64,000 bases of DNA, taken from NCBI GenBank assembly GCA_963277665.1, contig OY728160.1:44934605-44998604 (forward strand), written 5' to 3'. The translations under genes were made by a program, and so were the position numbers. The first letter of the stretch is position 1. Every line of letters begins with the position of its first letter. Origin of the DNA: Viscum album (Eukaryota > Streptophyta > Magnoliopsida > Santalales > Viscaceae). The notes beneath the pieces are model-generated. The model searched no databases. It was not told where the DNA came from and saw only the letters and a list, made by a program, of their open reading frames with translations. Below, piece after piece: positions 1 through 11,059 of the stretch.

Positions 1-1405
1 AACGGTTGTGCGCTGCACCATCAGTGGTGGTTGACAGCGAGTTGGTTTCCCTTCCCTCACCACTGCGGCATAAGGTCACGGTTCTTCTCTGCCAAGCGGC
101 ACAGATGTGCATCGCCTCCCCTTCACGCGGTCGGCTGCTGCCTGCCGTTGCACTCACTCCACCATGGACGATGGGTCATGACTCTTCTACGGGGGCACGG
201 TTGCGCCACACCCTTCATCGTAGCCAGCCACCATTCCCGATCTCCACCATTTCCAGTCGCCGACACCGGTCGACCTCCTCCTCCGTCGCATAGAACGCAC
301 TGAAAATTCCAAGGACTGCGGAGTGGTCAAGCCATATTCGTTTGGCCTGCACCCTCTATGTTAGAGCAATAGTAAACGGCTCATGGGGATAGATTCAACA
401 TAAAATAAAAATGAAACAAGATTAATCAAAATTACACCCCTACATTGAATGTTCCAAAGGAGGAGGCGCGAGGAAGAAGACGATGTCTTTGAAGACAGTT
501 GACATTTGTCATCTCCACAAGGCGCTTCAGATTTGGGCTTGGGGATGGTTCCTTGTTCTTCAATTCATGGTACGGGGTCGCTCGTCACCGCCCATCGGAA
601 CCAGCTCCATCCTCAAAGTGTCTGGTGTCGCAGTACATTACAAGAGCTTCATTGCTTGGTGAAATCATTCCAACTCCGCCCCCCAAGATCTATATAAATT
701 GGATATGGGGAGGGAAAGAAACGATGGTGGATTTTATGAAGGTTCATTTAATAGGAACCTTCCAAAATTCCAACAACGCTATTACTTAATATTTGAAATT
801 CAAGGAATTTAATTTACGTTGGCCCAATTAATTGGCACAATTAATTGTAATTCATTTTCATAATTAAATGGGTTGTGTTAGCATTAAAAGGGAGGATCCC
901 AAAGTACTATCATTTAATTAAGGAGATTTATTAATTTTTGAATTAATGATCCTCATAAATCCTACAATTGTTGGTTACAAATTTTGTATAATATGATATT
1001 TAATGTCCATTATTAAATGTCTGACCTCCCTCGGGTAGTCCCGTCCACTAGAATTCAAATAGAATATTCTAATATTTTTTATATTAAAATAATATGTTTT
1101 ATATAAATCTCTCACGAAAAACCGCAAAACCAACTTCCACTCTCGACTCAACTGTGGTCAAGTTGAAACCTACCTTATGCGAATATCGACACTGTGAGTT
1201 AAATGGTGTCCTTGAATTTCAATTCTGAGAACTGGTTCAAAATTTAAAAAAACCTCACTCAAATGTTTACTGAAAGTACCTAGAGAAAGTTAAGAACTTC
1301 ATTCAAGGCACATCGGGCCTCGAAATCACATACCAGCAATTTTCATAGACTCATAAAATTCCCATATAATTAATAAAAATACAGAAAAATTTTCATGTCT
1401 TTACA
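1..1405 (-). repeat. E1 3' LTR (partial)
   Basis: Aligns with about 7920-9371 over its whole visible length: the start matches near 7924, and both copies end in a TCTTTACA block. The copies have many substitutions and small indels, so the insertion is not recent. The lower part of the LTR lies outside the window. Three forward readings over 1-790 exist by chance in its GC-rich leader part. Confidence 0.88.
691..699 (-). promoter_or_regulatory. Candidate TATA box in E1 3' LTR
   Basis: On the minus strand it reads AATTTATATA, just before the GC-rich part of the LTR. The same place in the other LTR (8652-8660) keeps an equivalent TA-rich box. Position and conservation suggest the Pol II promoter of the element; there is no direct evidence of transcription. 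Confidence 0.35.
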
Positions 1406-1420
1406 TTCTCCCCACTGAAG
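1406..1420 (-). other. E1 polypurine tract
   Basis: Read on the minus strand this is CTTCAGTGGGGAGAA, immediately before the LTR boundary at 1405. Ty3/gypsy elements prime plus-strand DNA synthesis from such a tract. Confidence 0.7.
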
Positions 1421-1439
1421 TTCATTGCATCCCCTAAAG

Positions 1440-1740
1440 CCACATCATAGAAACTAGAAAAACAAGTGAGGGTACTGACCATGATTCTGAGCCTCTCGCC
1501 GATATGTGCTCTTCTGAAGGTTCCCTTGCTACCAAATCACGTGCACCAAAGGTTTCGACATCCCACAAAGGACTCTCTCCTGTCGATCCCCAATCTCCAC
1601 CAGAACCTCTGTAAACGTCACCCCATCGTCGATGTCTAGCTCGTCATGGTCGATGATGTGTGATGAGTCATGCACATATCTCTTCAGCTGGGATACGTGG
1701 AAAACGTCGTGCACCCGATGCAACAGAGGTGGAAGTTATA
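1440..1740 (-). pseudogene. E1 post-integrase region with chromodomain remnant
   Basis: A reading at 1529-1723 begins MHRVHDVFHVSQLKRYV, the block that follows integrase in chromoviruses. It then has an acidic stretch and EIGDRQERVL, the strand leading into a chromodomain. In a second frame it continues toward HVIW and, near 1440-1500, TYRREAQNHGQYPHLFF, which resembles the domain's C-terminal helix. In the family this domain helps direct integration to chromatin carrying particular histone marks. A frameshift breaks it. Family identity is clear; chromodomain subgroup is not determinable by eye. Confidence 0.75.
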
Positions 1741-1744
1741 TGCG

Positions 1745-2940
1745 GTAATCTTCCTTACCAACTCTTCCTAGGACCTGAAATGGACCAATGAACCTCAGAG
1801 ATAACTTGTCGCACTAGCCAGATCTCTGCAATCCTCATCGAGATGAGACCCGTAGAAAGATGTGGTCACCATCCTTGAACTCTAGAGGTCTCTATCTTCT
1901 ATAATCATAAGACATCTACCTACTCTGTATAGTCTTCATCTGCTCCTGGATGGTCTGCACCTTCTCTGTGGTAGCATATACCATCTCTGGTCTTATGAGT
2001 GCTAACTCCTCAAGGACAGTCTTGCACAAAGGCGATATGCAAGGATGGCTGTATAGATCCTCAAAAGGTGTCATCCCAATGGTGGAGTGATATCTGTTTT
2101 AGTATGAAAAATCCACTAAGGGAAAGTGATCCTCCTAGATGTGAATAAAGTCTAGGACACAAGCACGCAACAAGTCCTCGAGGGTCTGAATGGTCCACTC
2201 AGTATGGCCATTCGTCGAAGGAAGGAAGGCGGTGCTGAAACAAATTTGTGTCTTGAAGCCTCCTGAATCCCCTTCCATAGCCTGGAAGTGAAATGTTCAT
2301 CACGATTGGAGATAATCATCAAGGTTACTCCATGTATCCGCACAATCTCTTTCACATAGAGGTGACCCAAGCTCTTTACTGAACTCTACTCTCTAATCGG
2401 TAGGAAGTGGGCCGACTTGGTGACTCGATCGATGATCACCCAGATAGAATCATGACCCCCAGATGTACATGGAAGTCAGGTCACGAAGTCCACGGATATC
2501 CCGTCCCACATCAACTATGGGACCTCTAAAGGCTGAACTAATCCTACTGGCACCTGATGCTCTGCCTTCACTTGCTAACAAGTGAGGAACTGAGAGACAA
2601 ACACTACTACTGCTTTCTTCATTCCCAGACACTAGTGCTGTCAATGGATGTCTTGGTACATCTTCACTACTCTATGATGTATGTCGATAGGGTATTTGTG
2701 GAAATCTCTCAACACTTATTCCTGAAGTGTCACTGGTACCATGGTATGTCCTCTGAAAAGGATGACGCACTCCCCACCTTCAAAAAATCCATTAGGTGCC
2801 TGTCCTATGGATATCTGAGCATGTCATGCCTCTAGTCAGTGTCCTCTTGATGCGCCACCCTGAATCGATGAAGAAGTGGGAGAGTGACTATAAGAGACTG
2901 AAGAAAAGCTACTCCATCTCAACCCACAAAGGATATATGT
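1745..2940 (-). pseudogene. E1 integrase remnant
   Basis: Catalytic-core blocks are readable across frames: ISVDFVT (near 2480), then YVKEIVRIHG and IISNRDEHFTSRLWKGIQEA (2260-2360), then NGHTEWTIQTLEDLLRA (2160-2220) and a GMTPFEDLY block (about 2060). These are the D, D and E regions of a DDE integrase. The residue aligned with the second catalytic Asp is Asn (SNRD), so the enzyme would be dead even without its frameshifts. A GPFQVLGRVG block near 1770-1800 leads into the post-integrase region. The gene would have inserted the element's DNA copy into the genome. Confidence 0.85.
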
Positions 2941-2949
2941 AAAGCGACC

Positions 2950-3560
2950 ATCTGCTTTGTCGCTTCACATAGCAGCTATATACCAGATCTTCTACTAGGT
3001 GTATCTTCTACAACATTCCCCTTCCCAATAGTATAGACTATCTCAAAGTCATGGTCCTAGAAGAACTCAAGCCAACATCAATGTCTCATGTTCAGGTCCT
3101 TCTATGAGAAGATATACCTGATACTCTTGTGATAAGATTAGATAATAAAATGTTCACCCATAAATTAATGTCACCATATCTTTAAGGAGAAGACCACTGC
3201 TGATAACTCCAGGTCATGGGTAGGGTAGATCTGCTCATGCTCCCTCAGTTATCAAGAACCATAGGCGATCACTACTCACTCTTACATCAGGACACATCCA
3301 CCTCTGGTCCCTGATGCGTCACAGTAGACTACATACCCAACGCCCTCCTATAGAAGCCTAAATATGGGGGCACTAGTCAGCCTCTGCCTCAGCTTCTAAA
3401 AACTCCACTGACATCTCTCTGACCACATGAAGGGTTTCCCCTTCTTCATCAATGCTAAAAAAGGTGGTAGAACTCTGGCGAAATATGGAACAAACCTCTA
3501 GTAGTAACCAGCCAATCCCAAGAAACTTCGTACTTATGTCACACTCTTGGGTTGCTCCCA
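2950..3560 (-). pseudogene. E1 RNase H and RT-connection remnant
   Basis: From upper to lower coordinates: RSFLGLAGYY (about 3530), PFMWSERCQW (about 3430), then VVYCDASGTRGGC (near 3310), which carries an RNase H active-site Asp. THDLELSAVVFSLKIW and KDLNMRH follow, and finally IVYTIGKGNVVEDTPSR near 3000. This is the RNase H that removes the RNA strand during reverse transcription. Several stops interrupt it, and it runs directly on from RT as expected in Ty3/gypsy pol. Confidence 0.85.
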
Positions 3561-4260
3561 AGAAAGTACTGCCTCAATTTTTGCTGGATCCACTGCAACT
3601 ACAACCTCCGAGATTGCTTTTCCTAGAAAGTGATCCTCTCGGATCCACAACTGTCACTTCGAGAGCTTACCATAAAGCTGGTGCTCTCGGAGTGTGTCCA
3701 AAACTATCTTTAAATGATAGGCATGCTCCTCCCCAGTAGCAGAGTAGATCAAGAGTTCATCAATGAAGACCAACCCAAAGTGATCAAGATATGGACGAAA
3801 GAACCTATTAATGAGTCCCGTGAACACTACTGGAGTGTTGGTCCTGCCGAACGACATGACCAAATAATCATAATGGTCGTACCGACATCAGAAACCATCT
3901 TCCACACATACTCGTCTTGTACTCTAAGCAAGTGATAGCCTGACTTGAGGTCTATCATGGAGAACCATCGTTCCCCCTTCAGATGATCAAAGAGGATGTC
4001 AATCCTTCGGAGTGGGTCCTTGTTCTTCATAGTCACCTGGTTCAGGCACCGATAGTCAACAAAAAGTCTCAGGCTCCCATCAACCTTCTTGGTGAACAGA
4101 ATCGGGGATACCCAATGAGAAACACTGGTCCGGATGAACCCCTTTCCCTGTAAGTCCTCCAACTATACCCACAGCTCATGAAGCTCTGTGGGAGCCATCT
4201 GATATGCTGTGGTAGATATTGATTTCATCCCGATGTATAGGTCAATGTAAATGTACTCCT
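3560..4260 (-). pseudogene. E1 reverse transcriptase remnant
   Basis: Two overlapping readings (3827-4162 and 3654-3863) cover most of the palm and fingers. The N-terminal block is TTAYQMAPTELHEL (about 4200), followed by [48 protein letters not shown] and the MSFGRTNTP block. The catalytic loop reads FIDE (about 3750) where active RTs of this family have two adjacent Asp residues. A frameshift lies near 3850. Family assignment is secure. Confidence 0.92.
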
Positions 4261-4419
4261 TTCTACGCGGAAGTAGACCCTGAACGTCATTAGGGAAGTC
4301 ATCCATGTATTGGTCCACCACTATAAGATAGCTCAGACTCTCCTAATCAACAAATTTAAGGGTAAGGCTAGCCAACTAATGAGTTATTGGTTGCACTCTC
4401 CTCCGAGTAAGTCCACCTT

Positions 4420-4740
4420 TTGCTGTAAAGGCTCACTTATTTCCGGTGAAGGTAAATTTAGTCCCATATGTGCGGACACGACGCACTTTGCACCTAATAT
4501 AGTCAATCTGAACATGGACTATAGATAACCAGTCTATACCAAAGATGATGTCATAAGGCCTCGACGCTGCTACAAGGAGATCCCAGCTGAAGCTCTCACC
4601 TCCTAGTGTAAGCTCACACTGTTGGAACCAGTGTGTAATCATTGAATCCTCTTCTGTATGAGTCTCTAGCCGTAAGGATCAAGCTAACGGCTCAATCAGA
4701 ATCTCTGAGCTCCGAACGAGGGATGTGGAAATTAAAATAA
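4420..4740 (-). pseudogene. E1 aspartic protease remnant
   Basis: The reading at 4433-4642 contains IIFGIDWLSIVHVQIDY, the conserved C-terminal block of plant Ty3/gypsy proteases, followed by RCKVRRV. The N-terminal catalytic triad is not cleanly readable. In the living element this enzyme matures Gag-Pol. It sits between gag and RT, in the right order. Confidence 0.75.
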
Positions 4741-4859
4741 TGACTAGAACCTATGCCTATAGGTATTGAAACTAAGGTGGAGTAGACACAAATCATACCT
4801 CGTATCATCTCCGGAGCATCATGGGCATAGGCCTTAGCTGCCAGGAGCTGAGCTAGCCC

Positions 4860-5900
4860 CTATCCACCGGCTCCCTGCAGACCTCCTTGGTGGAAACTTT
4901 GTCTCTTCCTGTGTGATCCATTGACCATATTTGGATCATCCATATGATGGGTCGGGTAGTCACATGCTATGCGACCCTTCCCGCTGAATGTGAAACACTG
5001 TCTGCTCCTCACATGACCTGTTCTGTCTCCGGTGCCCCATACAACCGACACCGAATCATGCAGTCATCCACCTGTAAGTATGGTTCTCTTGGACATATTT
5101 GACATCTGTCTGCTACAATCTAAAGAAGACTCTGCTACATGATTCCCAGTGGTGGGTCTCGCTTCTGGTGACTATTTAGAAAGAAAAACCTCCACTGAGA
5201 GGGCTCGCTCTAACACCCCCGCCTGTGTCGGGATACATAGAGAAATAATCAAATCCCTATTCTTCTGCATGAGTCCCTACTCGATGTTCTAGGCCCTGAA
5301 TACTTTTTCCCGCACCATATCAGTGGAGTAGCATGAGAGTTTGGTGAACCTCGCTGAATACTAAGCCACAATCCCGATTCCCTGATGCAGATGAATAAGC
5401 TCTTTCATGCGCACTGCTTGAAGGGTCGCTGGGACAATCTCTGCCCGAAACAGGCTCTCAAAGTCTTCCCAGAGAAGTGTCACCTTGTCGTGAACCTGGA
5501 GCATCAAGTTCTACCATCTGACTATTGTATCCTATAGAATACTGGAAGCAAGGATCACTATGAGATCAGCTGGTGTCCCTATTAGTCGGAAGACTCTCAC
5601 CACAACCTCCATCCAATCCTAAGCTGCATGTGGGTCCATCTATCCCATGAACCTCGGTGGCCTCTGGTTCTGGAACTCGTGCAACATGCTCAAGTGGCGT
5701 GCAACCTCTACTGTTGGTCCTAGTGGCATTAGTGGTCCAACGATTAATGGTACCACTAGTGCCTCTGCTGGTGCCTCTACTGGAAGAGGGTCCTACACTA
5801 AGGCATCATCGCCCGGTGGGCTGTCATCGCATACTATACCCAGAACCCTAGCTAGCTATCTGCGTGGAGGCATCATGAAAAAAATAGGTGTGCCACAGTC
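4860..5900 (-). pseudogene. E1 gag remnant with degenerate zinc knuckle
   Basis: The retrotransposon-gag core is readable: VFRLIGTPADLIVILASSIL (about 5540-5610), WEDFESLFRAEIVPATLQ (about 5420-5475), RMKELIHLHQG and ARFTKLSCYSTDMV. Nearer the C-terminus QCFTFSGKGRIACDYP (about 4951-5003) is a zinc knuckle in which one Cys and the His have been replaced. Gag forms the capsid of the particle and its knuckle binds RNA. The N-terminal part up to about 5900 is inferred from position. Confidence 0.8.
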
Positions 5901-6141
5901 AATAAGGTATACCTAGTGAGGTGACTCAAAGATATCACAAAGAACACTCTTCTAAACACACAAAAAATAATTTTTTTTTCATGCACTGAGTCAGAAATCA
6001 GAAGTCAGGGTCCTGGTGTATGGATACGTCGACCGCTGCACCAACACTGGATTCCCTAAACTGATAACCATACTCGTTACACTTAACAACATAGCTTTTA
6101 AAAGATCAGATTCTTATGTTATATAGAAGAACTGACTTTTA

Positions 6142-6149
6142 TGATACCA
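6142..6149 (-). other. E1 primer-binding site (initiator-Met type)
   Basis: On the minus strand it reads TGGTATCA, nine bases from the LTR end, matching the initiator-tRNA-Met complement used by most plant LTR elements. Bases beyond the eighth have decayed. Confidence 0.75.
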
Positions 6150-7040
6150 ATTTTTCATGACATGTCCCCTGGGGCCCTTGTCGTTACTACTCTAAGCCCA
6201 CCTTCCATAGGCCAGGGGCTGATGACTAGTACTGAAAGGAGTAATCCCCAAAACTGGGAAGGAATTTCCTTTATAACCTATAAACACATGCAACCAAGTA
6301 CACAGTAAGATATGAACCCAAGTAAATTGAATAGTAGGAATATTGTGTACAGTAAGAAAAAGGGGCCAGAATACAATCTCAACTGGAATGTACAAGAAAA
6401 CTAGAAAGTATAACAAAACTAAAAAAGCTCCTATGACCACCCACCAAGGATCCTACCTAAAGCGTAGTTATAGATCTAGAACGTCCATCCATGCAGTATG
6501 CCTTATCTAATGTCCACCTTCGAGCAACCTCTAGTCCTGGTACTCCCGTCCCCAGTCAGGGTTTTCCGTCGTCTGTACCAAACAGAAAAAGGTTCGGGCG
6601 TAGCCCATGCAGGGGTGAGTATAACGATACTCAATAGGGACCCAGATACCCTTAAATGTCTCACAAAATCCACAATGGATAAACCAAAAAGCATGTAAAA
6701 AACTGACAACCCTACTTAGAAATATGCCCATACATATACCTTAGTTATCAAGTAAACCCATCTCAACACAAGGCCCAAATTATTTTCCAATGTACAACTG
6801 TTCCACAAAGGAAAGAACACTACAAAGGTAACCAATGTGAAGGTATGTACCAAAAAGGTACTCCACACAGAAGAATACCACAAAGGTATCACCATGATGA
6901 TGTGAAACACAAAGGTACGCTACATAGAATATTACCACAAAGGTAAGACTCAGATCACACCAATTATAACTTATGTATAGAATTACATATGATTATTCAT
7001 ATGCTAGATCATTATATTCTATTTAGAAGCATTTCTAATG

Positions 7041-7245
7041 AACCACACAAGATCGATAGTTAACTAAACCCCGCTGACCTACACAGGGTTTGACCCACAC
7101 ATGATCGATAGGTAACTAACCCCCAATGACCCACATAGGATCTGACCCACATAGTATTGGTAGGCGCTGACCCACACAATATCGCTGAGCGCTGACCCAC
7201 ACAGGTTCTAACCCACATAGGATAACTAGATTCTGACCCATATCG
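7041..7245. repeat. Minisatellite-like tract in E1 LTR
   Basis: The phrase TGACCCACA and close variants recur about eight times. Two adjacent blocks of about 51-52 bases each begin AACTAA, and 25-base blocks such as CGCTGACCCACACAATATCG follow. The basic unit therefore seems to be about 25 bases, partly dimerised. A looser tract with CCACAAAGGTA repeats lies just below it (about 6795-6945). Confidence 0.7.
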
Positions 7246-7697
7246 GATTGATTTTCTTTCTTCATGTTACATCCAGCTAAAGGGGTCCCACACTAAGCTC
7301 GCTTAATTCTAAGAAGTTCCGCTCCTCAAACAACAATTTGATAATACAACTACCACGAAGTCCCACGAAGATGTATCCCAATGTTCTGTCACATCAAAAG
7401 GGACACAACGCAACCTACAGTGTGTCAATCGGATGCCCGGTCTGTAAGTTATTAGTGTTTCTGCTCCGAGGGCATGGTTAGATTTGGGGTTCGATCCAAC
7501 TCGTCCATACTTCGAAATTATCTAAAACTCATGTGGAGTAATCCAAAAGGATAGTCCAAATCCATGTTTTTCGACAACATAGACGATTCGTCTAATGGAC
7601 GCCCGTAGCTCAAGATATGGATGAAAGAGAAAAAAGGGGTTGAAGTTTGTTCGGGTCTGGTCTAACCCAGTCTAACCGAACTGACCTGACCCACTGG

Positions 7698-7774
7698 GCC
7701 CAACCTGGCTCGCTAGGTCCAACCTGGCCCGTAGGGTTCGACCCAGCCCGTTGGGTCTTGCCCAGCTCGTTGAG
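7698..7774. repeat. GC-rich tandem repeat of about 19-20 bases in E1 LTR
   Basis: Four consecutive units share a CCCAACCTGGCCCG-like core. Tracts like this are common in long plant LTRs. Confidence 0.6.
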
Positions 7775-8651
7775 TCCGGTACGACCCATGGTGTGTCAGC
7801 CTGCGGGGCGGTGGCCCGCAGGGCGGTGACATGCGGTGCGGCTACCCACTTTGTGGTCCACTCTAGTCAGTCTGTTGGGCACGTCCAGATGTTCAGATGG
7901 CTAGCCGCTCCACTATGTTGTGTGGTCGTGCGCCACACCATCGCTGTTGGCCGATAGCGAGCCAGCCACCCTTTCCTCACCGTCGAGGCACACGGTCGAC
8001 GTTCTTACCCACCAGGTGGTGCGGACGTGCGCCATCTTCCCTTCGCATGGTAGGCCTCCATCGAACGCCATCCCTTCGTGCGGTAGGCCACCGCCGGCCC
8101 CCTCCCTTTCTCCGCAACGGCTGACGGACCGTGACTCTTCTCCAGTGGTGCGGTTGCGTCGTCGCCTTCCTCACAGCTGGCCAGAGTGCCAACCAACTTT
8201 CCAAAGCCCCACTGATGTCGGTCTCTGGCACCAGTTGTCGTCCTCCTCCATCACATAGGATTCACTGAAAATCACAAGGATTTTGGAGTGGTCGGAAAAT
8301 GTTGGTTTGACCCGCACCCTCCGTGTTATAGCGGTAGCAAGCCGCTCATGGTCAGAGATTCATCGTAAAATAAAAATCAATGAAGATTAATAAAAATCAC
8401 ACCCCTACCATGATGGTTCCGAAGGAGGAGGTGTGAGGAAGAAGAAAGAGTGGGTGAAGAACATCGACGTTCTTCATCTCCACATGTCCCTTCCGATCCG
8501 GGATCAGGGTAGGTTCCTCGTTCTTCGATTCATGGTTCGGCGTCACTCGTCACTACCCGCCAGAACCGGCTCCAACCTCAACGTGTTGGGCATCACCGCA
8601 CATTACCAGAGCTTCGTCGCTTGGTGAAGCCATGACAACCCCCCCAGCTTC

Positions 8652-8660
8652 ATATAAATA
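8652..8660 (-). promoter_or_regulatory. Candidate TATA box in E1 5' LTR
   Basis: The minus strand reads TATTTATATG at the place matching 691-699 in the other LTR. It lies at the edge of the AT-rich (U3-like) and GC-rich (transcribed) halves, as expected for an LTR promoter. Confidence 0.4.
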
Positions 8661-9389
8661 AGATGGAGCGATGTTGTTTAATGATCATGGAATTTTTGAA
8701 GGCTCATTTAATAGGAACCTTCTTAAATTACAACAACTTTGTTACTTAGTATTTACAAGTCAAGACATTTAATTTACGTTGCCATAATTAATTGGCACAA
8801 TTAATTGTATTGTTTTGGCATAATTAAATGGGTTTTGTTGGTATTAAAAGGGAGGATCCCAAGGGACTTAACTCTTCTTCGTTTAATTAAAGAGGTTTAT
8901 TAATATGTAAAATTAGTTAGCCTCATAAATCTTATTATGGGTGGTTACACATTTTGTATAAGAAGACATTTAATGTCCATCATTAAATGCTTGACCTCCC
9001 TTGGGTGTTCCCCGTCACCAGAATTCAAAAAGGATGGTTGGAGATTTTTTAAATTAAAAAATTATTTTATTTCAATCTCCCACGAAAAACCAAAAAACCA
9101 ACTTCTACTCTTGACTCAACTACGGTCGAGGTGAAACCTCCCTTAAGAGAATATCGGCGTTGCGAGCACAACAGTGTCCTCAGATTTCAATTTCTAGAAC
9201 CGGTTCAAAATTTACAAAAACCCACTTGCACGTTTACTGAACGTACATAAAAAAGTTCATAAATTCATTTCAGGCACACCGGGACTCGGATTCACACGAC
9301 GTCAATTTTCGCAGACTCATAAAATTTTCATATAATTAAAAAAAATACATGGAAATTTCTGGGTCTTTACATACCTAATAAAATGTAAT

Positions 9390-9409
9390 TTAATAATAAT
9401 AATAATAAT
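9390..9409. repeat. (AAT)n microsatellite
   Basis: Six to seven uninterrupted AAT units close to the E1/E2 junction. Confidence 0.85.
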
Positions 9410-9726
9410 TTGTTAAAATATTATTTAATTCAAAAATAGATTAATTTATAAAAATAGATTTCTTAGTTTAATATTATCTAAAAAACAATTTTTTCATTAA
9501 AAACTATTTACAAAGTAACAATAATAAAATGAATGTAATATCTTTATTATATACAAAAATAATGCACATAATCATAGTGTTAAGGTCTTATTACATAACC
9601 CCTTATAACAAACACATATTACTGAAAGGTAAGGCGTGAAATAATGACAAACTCTCTGGGTGGCTCGAATAACATTGCTCATATGGTAATCTCTATGAAC
9701 TTCCACTTCTCCCATACATTCTTCTA

Positions 9727-9849
9727 TTCGATCTTAAAATGTTGAAGATCGAATTGTGAATGGTCAAGAGCAACACCCAATGATGCCACCACCTTTCCTA
9801 GCATTGACAAATGGGTTTCATATTGGGAAATTCTACTGGATGAGGCCAT
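9727..9849 (-). pseudogene. Unrecognised 41-codon open stretch
   Basis: Begins MASSSRISQYETHLSMLGKV and ends at TAG 9724-9726. It has a rough heptad spacing of Leu/Val, suggesting a helical segment, and a more protein-like composition than its surroundings. It lies where integrase of E2 or the start of some other gag might be, but matches neither in any motif I know. The frame after the stop stays open briefly (KNVWEKWKF). I do not assign a function. Confidence 0.2.
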
Positions 9850-10319
9850 CTCTTCCTTTGTCTGAGAAAAATGGATTTGTTAAAGCATTATATTTATACT
9901 AATCATGTGATCACTATTCAATGTCTATTTTATCAATGATCACAATTCATGATGGTATTTTAAAATTCAAAATTCATAAAATCAAAGAAGTGACAATGTT
10001 ATAGAACCATTTCACATAATAGAACATTTAATTAGTACAAAAGGAGTTTTCATTAATGAATGTTGGTTCATTACACAAGGCACATAAAATATTTTTCAAA
10101 ATATAAAAATACAATCTTTATCAATGTTAAATTCTAGAAACATACCCATATTAACCAATTTTTCCTTTTTCAATTTCTCCTCTTCTTACTTTTGTGATTG
10201 AATTATTTTTTATGAAAAAAATGGCTACATTGAATCCTGTAAAAAAATAAAGGAATCTCCTTCAATAACAATATCCAAATAAAAATTCATAAAATCATTA
10301 ATTAAGGTGACATGTTCTA

Positions 10320-10850
10320 ATCAAAACATGTGTAATGATGCATGATGTTTTTGACTCATGGAATATACTACATTGACATCTTTTCTCAGATTGTAATTGA
10401 TCATGTAATCAAAATCCTTTATCAATTCAACACATAATCATTTTCTCATGTTTAGTTCCTTCAGATTGAATATATACTTATGACATTCAAGGTTGGTAAA
10501 TATTTCAAATTTGGCTCTGCATAAATGATGCCTACAAATTTTCTGTGAATAAACCACAACTACTAATTCAAAATCATGTCTGGGATAATTCATCTAATGA
10601 GGTTTTAGTTATATTGAAGAATAAGAAATTACCAGATCATTCTTCATCATAAAAACCAAACCCCCTTCAGTGAAGAATCCATGTAGATAACAAAAATCCA
10701 TTTTATAAAAGGAAGGGCCAAAACTGAAGCATTCCCCAAACACTTTGTCAGTTCTTAAAAAAATAACATTATCCTTTCCAAAAAAATTAACACCATTTTG
10801 GGTTATCAAAGTTAGAGAGCTAGATAACCATGCAAGGTTTTTAAAAAACC
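10320..10850 (-). pseudogene. E2 RNase H and RT-connection remnant
   Basis: Read downward: PKNVTVV then a GYY block (near 10850-10900), LITQNGVNFFGKDNV (about 10800), then KMDFCYLHGFFTEGGLVFMM and VISYSS (10610-10700). Lower down come a HDFELVVV block and KELNMRK (about 10450), and VIYSMSQKHHASLHMF-like remains of the C-terminus near 10330. The spacing matches Ty3/gypsy RNase H. The active-site Asp block is badly eroded. Confidence 0.7.
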
Positions 10851-11059
10851 ATCAGTAATAACCTTTTAATCAAAGAGAACTACAAACCACTGTAACATTT
10901 TTAGGTATTGTCCATTAATCAACCACTTTTGATTTGGGATGATCAATTTTTATTCCATTATTATTTACAATATTCTTATGAAAATTATTACATTGCAACA
11001 AAAATTTAGACATTTTTAATTTTCATTATATTTTTTTATGGTTTGCAAAAAAACCCTTA

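Larger units (their letters stand above)
1..9371 (-). mobile_element. E1: Ty3/gypsy chromovirus (Tekay/Del-like), minus strand, 3' LTR cut by window edge
   Basis: Two diverged direct repeats (1-1405 and 6158-9371) flank about 4.75 kb. On the minus strand this holds, in order, gag, protease, RT, RNase H, integrase and a chromodomain-like tail. A degenerate initiator-Met primer site adjoins the upper LTR and a purine-rich tract adjoins the lower LTR. This is the standard order of plant chromoviruses. All domains carry stops and frameshifts, so the copy is inactive. It is visibly richer in G+C than everything from 9372 to about 62200. Its upper end lies beside pol remnants of an older element (E2), so it is probably inserted into that element. 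Assignment to the Tekay lineage is inference from architecture and the post-integrase motif. Confidence 0.9.
6158..9371 (-). repeat. E1 5' LTR (about 3.2 kb)
   Basis: It starts TGACATGTCCCC beside the primer site and ends TCTTTACA at 9371; the upper 1.45 kb aligns with the partial LTR at 1-1405. It contains two tandem-repeat tracts, a GC-rich leader-like section (7640-8640) and a candidate TATA box. Readings of 60-112 residues inside the GC-rich part are open in several frames at once and show no family motif, so I do not call them genes. The first bases past the end are TACCT; the matching target duplicate would lie outside the window. Confidence 0.87.

Noticed and set aside
6..789. Several forward readings of 60-96 residues in the GC-rich part of the E1 3' LTR
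   Set aside because: They overlap in different frames, lack any family motif and lie inside an LTR repeated at 7920-8640, where the equivalent readings differ. GC-rich DNA has few stops by chance.
5647..5916. Ser/Thr/Gly-rich 89-residue plus-strand reading
   Set aside because: It is the opposite strand of the E1 gag N-terminal region.
7897..8258. Overlapping plus and minus readings up to 112 residues in the E1 5' LTR
   Set aside because: Open in three frames at once, Pro/Arg/Ser-rich low-complexity translations, no conservation with the other LTR copy.
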